Positions 1 to 6,686 are shown, counted from the stretch's first letter. The stretch is DNA of 21,102 nucleotides from Desulfosarcina sp. (GCA_018224455.1 JAGTUY010000268.1:1-21102), one strand, 5' to 3'. Numbers and translations: made by a program. The notes: generated from the letters alone by a model not told the origin.

Positions 1-79
1 AGGAGCGCAAGGGTAGCCCATGCAGGGATTATCGTTTTTATTGGTGAAACCTTCATTGGTGGGAAATCCTAGAAAAAAA

Positions 80-235
80 ACAAATTACAAATACCAAATC
101 TCAAATAAATTCGAAATTATAATATCCAAATCTCAAAAGCGGATTGGAATCTTCTTCCATCAAGATTGTAAGCTTTGGAATTTTGAGTTTTGGTCATTGG
201 GATTTATTTGTCATTTGGCTTTTTGGTGATTGTGA
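80..235. repeat. AT-rich imperfect long palindrome (dispersed-repeat type)
   Basis: The left half (about 80-138) is rich in blocks such as CAAATACCAAATCTCAAATAAA. The right half (about 174-235) carries the complementary sense, with TTTTGAGTTTTGGTCATTGG and ATTTATTTGTCATTTGG. The two halves are therefore an imperfect inverted repeat of AAAT/CCAAA-type words. Base composition is far more AT-rich than the surrounding genes. It lies just beyond the 3' end of enolase. From memory, similar palindromes are scattered between genes in Desulfobacterota and some candidate phyla; this was not checked by search. A 69-codon frame through it (20-229) is probably not a gene. Confidence 0.6.
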
Positions 236-266
236 TTGCTTAGCCTGAATTCGGCGGCTGCGACCC

Positions 267-1544
267 CTAATCGCCGATGAAGATCTCCTTGGCGAATTGT
301 GCGCCCGCGCCCAGCCGCTCTTCGATGCGGATCAGTTGGTTGTACTTGGCGATGCGGTCGGACCGCGATAGCGAACCGGTCTTGATCTGACCGCTGTTTA
401 CCGCCACGGCCAGGTCGGCGATAAACGCGTCTTCGGTTTCACCGCTGCGGTGGGAGATCACGGTGGTGTACCCGGCCTGCTTGGCCATTTCGATGGCGTC
501 GAGGGTTTCGGTAACCGTGCCGATCTGGTTCAGCTTGATCAGAATGGAATTGGCGATGCCGTCTTCGATGCCCTTGGCAAAGATGGCCGGGTTGGTGACG
601 AAGATATCGTCACCCACGATCTGAATGTATTCGTCCAGACGATCAGTCAGCACGGCCCAGTTTTCCCAATCCTGCTCGGCCAGGCCGTCCTCGATGGACA
701 AGATGGGGTATTTTTCCACCAAGTCTTCAAAATAATCCACCATTTCCACGGCGGACAGGGATTTATTTTCGCCCTTGAGGACATATTTTTTCTTCGTGTA
801 AAATTCGCTGGCCGCCACATCCAGGGCCAGGCCCATATCTTTGCCGGGGGTGTAGCCGGCGGACTTGATGGCTTCCATGATGAAGCTCAAGGCCTCCTCG
901 TTTGATTTGAGATCCGGTGCGAATCCACCCTCATCGCCCACGGCCGTGCTCAGTCCCTTCGACTTGAGGATTTTTTTCAGTGCATGAAACGTCTCGGCGC
1001 CCATCTGGATGGCCTGGGCGATCGTGGTTGCGCCGAAGGGGACGATCATGAATTCCTGGATGTCCAGGTTGTTGGCCGCGTGGGCGCCGCCGTTGATTAC
1101 GTTCATCATGGGCACCGGAAGGATCCTGGCGTTTACACCGCCCAGGTAGCGGAACAGGGGAAGGCCGAAGGCAGTAGCCGCCGCCCGGGCCGCCGCCATG
1201 GAGACGCCTAAGATGGCGTTGGCTCCCAGCTTGGATTTGTTGGCCGTGCCGTCCAGGGACAGCATGCAGGCGTCCAGGGTCAACTGGTCGGAGGCGTCCA
1301 TCCCACGGATTTCGTCGGCGATCGTGGTGTTGACATTCTTCACGGCCGTGACCACTCCCTTGCCGCCGTAGCGCTTGGCGCGGGTGTTGCGCAGCTCTAG
1401 TGCTTCGCGCGTGCCGGTGGAGGCGCCGGAGGGAACCGCCGCCCGGCCGGTGGCGCCGCATGCCAGCATCATCTCCACTTCCACGGTGGGGTTACCCCTG
1501 GAATCCAGAATTTCTCTCGCCGTTACATCGATAATCTCGGTCAT
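267..1544 (-). CDS. eno: Enolase (phosphopyruvate hydratase)
   Basis: Cytoplasmic glycolytic and gluconeogenic enzyme that interconverts 2-phosphoglycerate and phosphoenolpyruvate using Mg2+. The 425-residue protein has the usual family length. It opens with TEIIDVTAREILDSRGNPT, has the mobile active-site loop VPSGASTG at about residues 38-44, GDEGGFAPD, the metal-site segments LALDVAASEF, SIEDGLAEQDW and VGDDIFVTN, the catalytic-lysine segment IKLNQIGTVTE and the SHRSGETED motif near the C terminus. The frame is open upstream to 1601, but homology begins at the ATG at 1544, which is preceded by a GGGGGA-type ribosome-binding site. It is transcribed divergently from the winged-helix gene. No disruption is seen. 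The identification is very secure. Confidence 0.98.
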   Translation of the reverse strand: MTEIIDVTAREILDSRGNPTVEVEMMLACGATGRAAVPSGASTGTREALELRNTRAKRYGGKGVVTAVKNVNTTIADEIRGMDASDQLTLDACMLSLDGTANKSKLGANAILGVSMAAARAAATAFGLPLFRYLGGVNARILPVPMMNVINGGAHAANNLDIQEFMIVPFGATTIAQAIQMGAETFHALKKILKSKGLSTAVGDEGGFAPDLKSNEEALSFIMEAIKSAGYTPGKDMGLALDVAASEFYTKKKYVLKGENKSLSAVEMVDYFEDLVEKYPILSIEDGLAEQDWENWAVLTDRLDEYIQIVGDDIFVTNPAIFAKGIEDGIANSILIKLNQIGTVTETLDAIEMAKQAGYTTVISHRSGETEDAFIADLAVAVNSGQIKTGSLSRSDRIAKYNQLIRIEERLGAGAQFAKEIFIGD

Positions 1545-1781
1545 GATTTCATCCCCCGATGGTCTGTTTGGCAGGGTCGGTACCGACCGCGCTGGTAACA
1601 CGGAAAACGGTTACAACACCTCTGAATAATAGTGGTTTGAAGGAATATCCGACCCCGGGAAGCGCGGGCCGGTTGTCGCTTGACAATTCACCGGCAAATG
1701 TTACTCTCCTTGCCTGGGGATGTCAAGAAATTGGCCGACAATCGCTGCACCCAAAACCATGCAACGCAGGGATGGACCATC
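1545..1781. promoter_or_regulatory. Divergent intergenic region of eno and the winged-helix gene
   Basis: This 237-bp gap must hold promoters for both directions. On the plus strand a perfect TTGACA lies at 1680-1685, but only a poor -10 (around TACTCT, 1702-1707) follows at 16 bp. On the minus strand there is no convincing hexamer pair. No clear hairpin or operator was seen. Confidence 0.3.
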
Positions 1782-2189
1782 ATGAACGCGAACGATTTGT
1801 ATACCACCGCTCATCTTTTCGTGGCGGCTGTCCGGGTGCTGGATCATCGGAACGGCGCGCCGCCGTCCATCGAGTCCGTCTGCCGCCTGCTCGACTACTC
1901 GGACGAAAAGGGCAGTTACCTGCTCAATCGGTTCAAGGAACAGGGCATCGTCGATACGGTGAAAAGCGGATTCAATGATCGGATTGTCGTGGGCAACCAC
2001 CTGGCCATCGAGGATCTGCCAAGAGACACCGAAGAAACCCGCCTGGAGCAGGAGTTAAAAAAATTCAAAAAAGGCAAAGACGTCATGAAAGAGAAGGTGG
2101 CGTCCATCAAGGCCCAGCAGGATCAGAAAAAGCAAAACCTGTTTGCCGAAATTGAAAAGAAATTGAAGCAGAAGATGGAGAAGAAATAA
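1782..2189 (+). CDS. Winged-helix N-terminal / coiled-coil C-terminal protein, function unknown
   Basis: The 135-residue protein starts at the ATG at 1782, after AGGGATGG; the frame is open upstream to 1680 but those codons have no conserved character. Residues about 5-75 look like a winged-helix DNA-binding fold: SIESVCRLLDYSDEKGSYLLNR would be a helix-turn-helix, followed by IVDTVKSGFNDRIVVGNHL as a wing. Residues about 78-135 are a Lys/Glu/Gln-rich coiled coil ending in KKLKQKMEKK. The stop codon overlaps the proposed start of the next gene, so the two are probably cotranscribed and translationally coupled. The protein could be a small regulator or a nucleoid or scaffold protein; the family is not recognised. 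That it is a real gene is likely from start, composition and operon arrangement. Confidence 0.75.
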   Translation: MNANDLYTTAHLFVAAVRVLDHRNGAPPSIESVCRLLDYSDEKGSYLLNRFKEQGIVDTVKSGFNDRIVVGNHLAIEDLPRDTEETRLEQELKKFKKGKDVMKEKVASIKAQQDQKKQNLFAEIEKKLKQKMEKK

Positions 2190-2794
2190 AACATCTGATC
2201 ATCATCTCTCCGCCCGAGGATATTCCTGATGAACCGGAAGTGGTCTGCAGGGTCCTGCATCAGTCGTCGGCCACCGTTCACCTGCGAAAGCCGGGGCAAA
2301 CCGACAGGCAGATCGCCGATTACCTGAGACAGGTGCCTGTTTCGTATCACCCGAGGATCATGGTCCACGGCCACCCGAGACTGCTCGATCGTTTCGATCT
2401 CATGGGCATTCATATTACGGAAAAAGAAAGGACGCACAACCTGCCGCGTCTTCGGCAGCTCAGGCAGGCGACGCCGGGGTGCCGCCTCTCCTCAGCTTTC
2501 CATCGGATCATGGACATCCCTGAACACGACGGCCTGTTCGATTATATTCTGCTGAGCCCCATCTTCGACAGTATCTCCAAGCAAGGTTACCGGGCGGGCT
2601 TTGACCATTCGGAATTAAGACGCTTCCTGTCCCGGACAAAGCACACCGTGATCGCCCTGGGGGGCCTCGATGCACAACGGGCAGCCACGGCCGCATCCCT
2701 CGGGTTCAAGGGCATCGCCGTTCTCGGTGCCGTGTGGCAGGCCTTGCCGCCTGAAAAAGCCGCCCGGCAGTTGTCTATCTTTTGTAATAGCTAG
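2186..2794 (+). CDS. TenI/ThiE-like thiamine phosphate synthase superfamily protein with probable ATA start
   Basis: About 202 residues with the TIM-barrel pattern of the thiamine phosphate synthase/TenI superfamily: an N-terminal strand (HLIIISPPED), VHLRKPG at the phosphate/pyrimidine side, GIHITEKER, FDYILLSPIFDS and a C-terminal GGLDAQRAATAASLGFKGIAVLGAVW phosphate-binding region in two adjoining stretches. The superfamily either joins thiazole and pyrimidine phosphates (ThiE) or isomerises the thiazole tautomer (TenI). This short version is closer to TenI-like proteins, so exact activity is uncertain. The first ordinary start in frame is GTG at 2240, but homology already begins at about 2192. 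No ATG, GTG or TTG lies between the upstream in-frame stop (2153-2155) and 2240. ATA at 2186 would give MKHLIIIS, has GGAG (2177-2180) five bases upstream and overlaps the preceding stop. Confidence 0.85.
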   Translation: MKHLIIISPPEDIPDEPEVVCRVLHQSSATVHLRKPGQTDRQIADYLRQVPVSYHPRIMVHGHPRLLDRFDLMGIHITEKERTHNLPRLRQLRQATPGCRLSSAFHRIMDIPEHDGLFDYILLSPIFDSISKQGYRAGFDHSELRRFLSRTKHTVIALGGLDAQRAATAASLGFKGIAVLGAVWQALPPEKAARQLSIFCNS

Positions 2795-2876
2795 CATCGA
2801 CCGTCGACCGTTGTATCTCGAATGACGACACCGCTTCGCACTGCCGGTCCGTAAAATAAGACTCCCAAGCCCAATG

Positions 2877-2910
2877 GAACCCTCCCCGCGGCAAGCCGCG
2901 GGGAGGGTTC
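2877..2910. terminator. Perfect 16-bp GC-rich hairpin, probable bidirectional terminator
   Basis: GAACCCTCCCCGCGGC (2877-2892), loop AA, then its exact complement (2895-2910). It lies between the plus-strand TenI-like gene (ends 2794) and the end of the minus-strand ABC ATPase relic (2943), which is where convergent genes share a terminator. There is no clear T-tract on either side, so it is not a canonical intrinsic terminator; it could instead block exonucleases or be a genome-wide hairpin element. Confidence 0.55.
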
Positions 2911-2942
2911 GCCGTATGGATAAGAATCAATTACCAGATTCG

Positions 2943-3662
2943 CTATCGCGGTTCAACATTTGACGATGGATGCAGGATGTTCAGTTTTCGGGGGCTTTTC
3001 GCCAGCCGTCCGTCGGCCACGTCGCGGACGCGGTGCACATGGGCGGCGCAGCGGGGGCTGTGGGTGACCATACCAATGGTCATGCCTTCGGTGTTGAGCC
3101 CCGTGAACAGATCCATGACCGCATCGGTGGTGCGGGTGTCCAGGTTGCCCGTGGGTTCGTCGGCCAGCAGTATCGGTGGGTCGTTGACGATGGCCCGGGC
3201 GATGGCGCAGCGCTCCTTTTCTCCCCCTGAGGCTTCGCCGGGCAGTCACTCGCCTTTTCCTCCCAGTCCCACCCGATCGAGCGCAGCCTGGGCCTTGCGC
3301 CGCTTTTCCGATTTGGGCATGCGGATGGTGGTCAACGGCAGCATGACGTTTTCCAATAGGTTCAGATCGGGGATCAGGTGGAAGCTCTGGAAAACGAAAC
3401 CGAGAAATTCACGACGAAAATCGGCGCGCTGCTCCGATTTCAGATCGTAGACATCGATGCCGTCAACGGTCAGCGTTCCCGTGGTGGGGGTGTTCATGGC
3501 ACCCAGGATGGAGAGCAGGGTGGATTTGCCGGCCCCCGATTCTCCCATGATGCCCACGAAAACCCCGCTGTCGATGGTAAAGCTGACGCCGGCCAGGGCA
3601 TGGACAACCGTGCTGCCCCGGCCATAGGATTTGCCCAGTTGTAGGGCGCTGATACTGCTCAT
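2943..3662 (-). pseudogene. ABC transporter ATP-binding protein (LolD/MacB type), interrupted by in-frame TGA
   Basis: Reading from the ATG at 3662 (MSSISALQLGKSY) to the TAG at 2943-2945 gives 239 codons, a normal length for a MacB/LolD-type ATPase that would power a FtsX-like export permease at the inner membrane. Walker A (GESGAGKST), the Q-loop (FVFQSFHL), the signature (ASGGEKER), Walker B (ILLADEPTGNLD) and the switch histidine (MVTHS) are all present in one reading frame. The only lesion is a TGA at 3246-3248, just before the signature (GGKGE-stop-LPGEASGGE). Relatives often have Arg near this point, so a CGA-to-TGA change would explain it. The stop removes the signature and Walker B, so the product should be inactive unless the stop is read through. 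The linked permease is also broken. Confidence 0.85.
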
Positions 3663-3970
3663 CACGGTGGTGAGTACTACCAGGATGACCTGGGCGGTCG
3701 ACAGCTCGGCAGACAGCAACTGGTCGTCCTGGCTGCCGGTGGACCCCAGAATGCCGGACACGTGCATACGCCTGCCATTGATGTCGAGCGTCTGGCCGAT
3801 GGTCAGGTTCAGCAAACTGGCGGTTTGGGCGCCGGCCAGCACGGCATTGCGGCTGAAACAGCTGCCAGGACAGGATTGGCCAGCAGGATCGCCATGACCA
3901 TCAGGCATAGTAAACGCCCGGCTAAAAAGGGGCGGTTGCGAAGTGGCAGCGCTTTCACGGCGCAAAACAT
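3663..3970 (-). pseudogene. Remnant of MacB/FtsX-type ABC permease
   Basis: From the ATG at 3970 one frame gives a short basic start followed by a hydrophobic segment (CLMVMAILLANPVLAAVSAA), as in the first transmembrane helix of these permeases. A shift to another frame gives LNLTIGQTLDINGRRMHV and GILGSTGSQDDQLL, typical of the MacB periplasmic domain. The remaining periplasmic domain and the three C-terminal membrane helices are missing, and the fragment runs in frame into the ATPase start. At least one frameshift and large deletions are needed to derive it from an intact permease of about 400 residues. A TTGACA lies just upstream (minus strand, near 3987-3994), so it may still be transcribed. 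Confidence 0.7.
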
Positions 3971-4015
3971 AAATTAACTGCCACAATGTGTCAATTTAAA
4001 AGTGCAGGATTTTTG

Positions 4016-4705
4016 TTATTCGGCCAGCTTTCCGGCCGCGGCCAGATCTTCCAGCCCGAGTGGGTCCAGCAGATAAAGCTTCTTGCCCTCGACCCGGATC
4101 AGCCCCTGGGCGGACATCTTGGCAAAGATCCGTGAAAGTGTTTCCGGAATCGTGCCCAACAGGCTGGCCAACTGCCCCTTGGAAATAGCCAGCGTCACGT
4201 GTTCCGCATTGCCCTGCTCCCTGGCCAGATAGATCAGGTAGGAGGCCAGACGGGACGGGACTTCCTTCAATGAGAGATTTTCGATCTGGACGGTAAACTG
4301 GCGCAACCGCATGGAGAGCTCACCGAGCATGTTCATGGACAGGGACGGGTGGTCGGCAATCAGGCGCACAAACGCATTTCTGGGCAGAAAGAGGACATGG
4401 CTCTTGACCAGGGCCTGGGCATTGGCTGGGAACCGAGAGCCGGAGAAGACCGGCACTTCGCCAAAGGGGTTGCCCGGGCCATAGATGTGCAGGATCTGCT
4501 CTTTTCCCTCCATGGATGTCTTGAAAATTTTTACCTGGCCGTCAGCGACGATATAGAATCCGTTGGCCTGTTCACCCTCCATGAATATGGCTTCACCGCG
4601 CCGGTAATACCGGTCGACGGCGATGCCGCTGATTTCATCGAGATCCTGCTCCGACAGCCCCTTGAAAAGTGGGGTGATTGACAGAATCCGGCTTATTTTT
4701 TTCAT
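4016..4705 (-). CDS. hcpR: Crp/Fnr-family regulator, HcpR-like
   Basis: The 229-residue cytoplasmic regulator has an N-terminal cyclic-nucleotide-binding-type sensor barrel (about residues 12-125, with FGEVPVFSGSRFPANAQAL), a long dimerisation helix (about 125-150) and a C-terminal winged helix (about 150-215). The recognition helix contains PETLSR: E188, S191 and R192 match the ExxSR residues by which FNR-type proteins read TTGA. There are no cysteines, so it cannot carry the FNR iron-sulphur cluster. HcpR proteins known from Desulfovibrio and other anaerobes control hcp and a ferredoxin gene in response to nitrosative stress, and at least some bind haem; that role is assigned here by context. 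It is divergent from hcp, with a TTGA-N6-TCAA box about 22 bp before its start, suggesting autoregulation. Confidence 0.88.
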   Translation of the reverse strand: MKKISRILSITPLFKGLSEQDLDEISGIAVDRYYRRGEAIFMEGEQANGFYIVADGQVKIFKTSMEGKEQILHIYGPGNPFGEVPVFSGSRFPANAQALVKSHVLFLPRNAFVRLIADHPSLSMNMLGELSMRLRQFTVQIENLSLKEVPSRLASYLIYLAREQGNAEHVTLAISKGQLASLLGTIPETLSRIFAKMSAQGLIRVEGKKLYLLDPLGLEDLAAAGKLAE

Positions 4706-4727
4706 CGTGATAAGTTAGCTTGGAATT

Positions 4728-4741
4728 TTGATATAAGTCAA
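4728..4741. promoter_or_regulatory. FNR/HcpR-like box upstream of the regulator gene
   Basis: TTGATATAAGTCAA fits the FNR-family palindrome TTGA-N6-TCAA. On the minus strand it overlaps a possible -35 (TTGACT), so binding of the regulator would be expected to affect, probably repress, its own promoter. Assignment rests on the match to the ExxSR recognition residues of the adjacent regulator. Confidence 0.6.
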
Positions 4742-4821
4742 GGTGAATTGGCCGTCGATCATTTACGGTCAGGGTGTTTCCAAGGAGAAACATGCCGGTC
4801 AGGAAAAAAAAGAACCAACCT

Positions 4822-4847
4822 GTTGACCCAAGTCAAGGACGGTCAAC
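4822..4847. repeat. Inverted repeat GTTGACC-N12-GGTCAAC
   Basis: A perfect 7-bp inverted repeat (4822-4828 and 4841-4847) shares its left arm with the FNR-like box. It could be a second, longer-spaced operator for the same regulator or simply a by-product of clustered half-sites. Confidence 0.45.
4823..4836. promoter_or_regulatory. FNR/HcpR-like box upstream of hcp
   Basis: TTGACCCAAGTCAA is a TTGA-N6-TCAA palindrome centred at about 4829.5. A fair -10 (TGTAAA, 4857-4862) would place transcription start near 4869, putting the box centre at about -40, close to the -41.5 of class II Crp/Fnr activation. Further GTCAA half-sites in the same orientation follow at 4842, 4848 and 4877. Confidence 0.65.
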
Positions 4848-4856
4848 GTCAAAGCA

Positions 4857-4862
4857 TGTAAA
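4857..4862 (+). promoter_or_regulatory. Possible -10 element of the hcp promoter
   Basis: TGTAAA matches four of six bases of TATAAT and stands at the distance from the 4823-4836 box expected for an activated promoter lacking a good -35. The leader to hcp would then be about 110 nt. Confidence 0.35.
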
Positions 4863-4896
4863 AGACGATTAACCGGGTCAAACAGGATCCGCAAGC

Positions 4897-4947
4897 AACG
4901 ACAACAACAACGACAACAGCAGCGATAACGGCAACGATAGCAATAGT
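4897..4947 (+). repeat. 17-triplet RNY low-complexity leader (AAC/GAC/AGC)
   Basis: Seventeen consecutive triplets of purine-any-pyrimidine form (AAC, GAC, AGC, GAT, GGC, AAT, AGT) lie between the presumed promoter and the hcp ribosome-binding site. The register would encode Asn/Asp/Ser/Gly, but it is not in the hcp frame. It has no start codon after an upstream stop at 4870-4872, so translation is unlikely. The run is poor in U and should be unstructured RNA. Confidence 0.6.
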
Positions 4948-4964
4948 CAGATTACCTATAAACT

Positions 4965-4971
4965 AAGGAGG
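4965..4971 (+). promoter_or_regulatory. Strong ribosome-binding site of hcp
   Basis: AAGGAGG lies seven bases before the hcp ATG and is a near-perfect anti-16S match. It fixes the start at 4979. Confidence 0.85.
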
Positions 4972-4978
4972 AATCATA

Positions 4979-6607
4979 ATGTTTTGTTTTCAGTGCGAGC
5001 AGACAGCCAAAGGCGAAGGATGCACCAAGATCGGCGTATGCGGCAAGCAGCCCGACGTCGCCGCCCTTCAGGACTTACTCGTTTATGCGACCAAGGGCAT
5101 CGCCCAGGTGGCTGTCGCCGGGGCCACGGTCAATGTGAGTGACCCGGCCGTCAACCGGTTCACCTGCGAAGCCATCTTCTCCACCCTGACCAATGTCGAT
5201 TTCGATCCGGCCCGGTTTGTCACCCTGGTCAAAGCCGCCGTGAGACATCGTGATGCGCTCAAGGCCAAAGTACAGGCGGCCGGCGGCACGGTCGCCCTCG
5301 CTGACGGTCCGGCTACCTTTGTTCCTGCGGCCGACCAGGCCGGCATGGTTGCCCAGGGCGAAACGGTGGGCGTCAAGTCCGATGCGACCGTCAACCCGGA
5401 CATTCTCTCCCTGAGGGAACTGATCGTTTACGGTATCAAGGGATTGGCCGCCTATGCCGACCATGCCCGCATCCTGGGACAGGAAGATGAAAAAATCTAT
5501 GCCTATATCTACGAGGGCCTGGCGGCCACCCTGGACAACAGCCTGGGTGCCGATGATTACGTGGGCCTGGCGCTGAAGTGCGGCGAAGTGAACCTGCGGG
5601 CCATGGAACTGCTGGATGCGGGAAACGCCGGGACCTACGGCCACCCCGTGCCCACTGCCGTGCCCCTGGGCGCCAAAAAAGGCAAGGCCATTCTCGTTTC
5701 CGGCCACGACCTGAAGGACCTGGATCTCATCCTGAAGCAGACTGAAGGAAAAGGCATCAACGTGTATACCCACGGCGAAATGCTGCCCTGCCACGGCTAT
5801 CCGGAGCTGAAGAAGTACAGCCATTTTATCGGCCACTACGGTACTGCCTGGCAGAATCAGGCCAAAGAGTTCGCCGCCTTTCCCGGTGCCATCGTCATGA
5901 CCACCAACTGCATCCAGAAACCCAGGGAGTCCTACGAGGCCAACATCTTCACCACCGGCCTGGTCGGTTGGCCCGGCGTGACGCACATTGTCGACAAAGA
6001 CTTCACCCCGGCCATTAAAAAAGCGCTGGAACTGCCCGGTTTCGAAGCGGACGTCCCCGGCAAGCAGGTCATGGTCGGCTTTGCCAGAAACGCGGTCATG
6101 GGTGTGGCCCCTACGGTTATCGAAGCGGTGAAAAGCAAGGCCATCCGGCACTTTTTCCTGGTGGGCGGTTGCGACGGCGCCAAACCGGGGCGCGACTACT
6201 ACACCGAACTGGTTGAAAAGATCCCCTCTGATTGCGTGGTGCTGACCCTGGCCTGCGGCAAGTTCCGCTTTTTCGACAAGGACCTGGGCGACATCGGCGG
6301 CATTCCCCGTCTGCTGGACGTGGGGCAGTGCAACGACGCCTATTCGGCCATCCAGATCGCCGTGGCCCTGGCCGGTGCTTTCGAGTGCGGGGTCAACGAC
6401 CTGCCGCTGTCCATGATCCTCTCTTGGTACGAGCAGAAAGCCTGCGTGATCCTGCTCTCCCTGCTGCACCTGGGCATCAAGAACATCCGCCTGGGACCCA
6501 GCCTGCCGGCTTTCATTACCCCCAACGTGCTGGATGTGCTGGTGAAAAACTTCAACATCATGCCCATCGGGACACCCGACGAAGACCTGAAGGCAATTTT
6601 AGGGTAG
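4979..6607 (+). CDS. hcp: Hybrid cluster protein Hcp (hydroxylamine/NO reductase), class I
   Basis: The 542-residue cytoplasmic iron-sulphur protein is close to the roughly 550 residues of Desulfovibrio Hcp. Cys3, Cys6, Cys15 and Cys21 form the CX2CX8CX5C pattern of class I proteins, which bind a [4Fe-4S] cluster. All seven expected ligands of the hybrid Fe-S-O cluster are visible: His243, Glu267, Cys311, Cys398 (the persulphide cysteine, in VGGCDGAKPGR), Cys426, Cys451 and Glu485. The family reduces hydroxylamine in vitro; a high-affinity NO reductase role and S-nitrosylation activity have been described in enterobacteria. Here it leads a probable operon with the HD protein and a ferredoxin. 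A divergent HcpR-like regulator and FNR-like boxes upstream imply induction by nitrosative or redox stress. No key residue is missing. Confidence 0.98.
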   Translation: MFCFQCEQTAKGEGCTKIGVCGKQPDVAALQDLLVYATKGIAQVAVAGATVNVSDPAVNRFTCEAIFSTLTNVDFDPARFVTLVKAAVRHRDALKAKVQAAGGTVALADGPATFVPAADQAGMVAQGETVGVKSDATVNPDILSLRELIVYGIKGLAAYADHARILGQEDEKIYAYIYEGLAATLDNSLGADDYVGLALKCGEVNLRAMELLDAGNAGTYGHPVPTAVPLGAKKGKAILVSGHDLKDLDLILKQTEGKGINVYTHGEMLPCHGYPELKKYSHFIGHYGTAWQNQAKEFAAFPGAIVMTTNCIQKPRESYEANIFTTGLVGWPGVTHIVDKDFTPAIKKALELPGFEADVPGKQVMVGFARNAVMGVAPTVIEAVKSKAIRHFFLVGGCDGAKPGRDYYTELVEKIPSDCVVLTLACGKFRFFDKDLGDIGGIPRLLDVGQCNDAYSAIQIAVALAGAFECGVNDLPLSMILSWYEQKACVILLSLLHLGIKNIRLGPSLPAFITPNVLDVLVKNFNIMPIGTPDEDLKAILG

Positions 6608-6642
6608 TAGACAGCGCAATAGCAGATAATTTGAAAGATAAT

Positions 6643-6666
6643 CGGCTGCCGGGTTACCGGCAGCCG
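6643..6666 (+). other. Stem-loop between hcp and the HD-domain gene
   Basis: CGGCTGCCGG, loop GTTA, CCGGCAGCCG: a perfect 10-bp stem in the 79-bp gap. No T-run follows and the next ribosome-binding site (GGAGG, 6676-6680) starts 10 bases later. It may stabilise or process the hcp message and lower downstream expression relative to hcp, rather than fully terminate. Confidence 0.65.
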
Positions 6667-6686
6667 CCGAATAACGGAGGACCATC

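Noticed and set aside
20..229. 69-codon frame in the AT-rich palindrome
   Set aside because: The amino-acid content reflects the repeat sequence; no ribosome-binding site and no family resemblance.
3246..3248. Selenocysteine at the ABC-ATPase TGA
   Set aside because: ABC ATPases have no known selenocysteine at this position, relatives have no Cys there, and the partner permease is broken; a nonsense mutation is simpler. No SECIS-like hairpin was evident just downstream.
4869..4881. TTAACCGGGTCAA as a third FNR-like box
   Set aside because: It is 13 bp rather than 14 and one half-site is degenerate (TTAA), so it is counted only as a GTCAA half-site.
5075..6469. A 464-codon minus-strand frame opposite hcp
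   Set aside because: Low-complexity His/Gly/Gln-rich antisense shadow; hcp on the other strand has every ligand residue.
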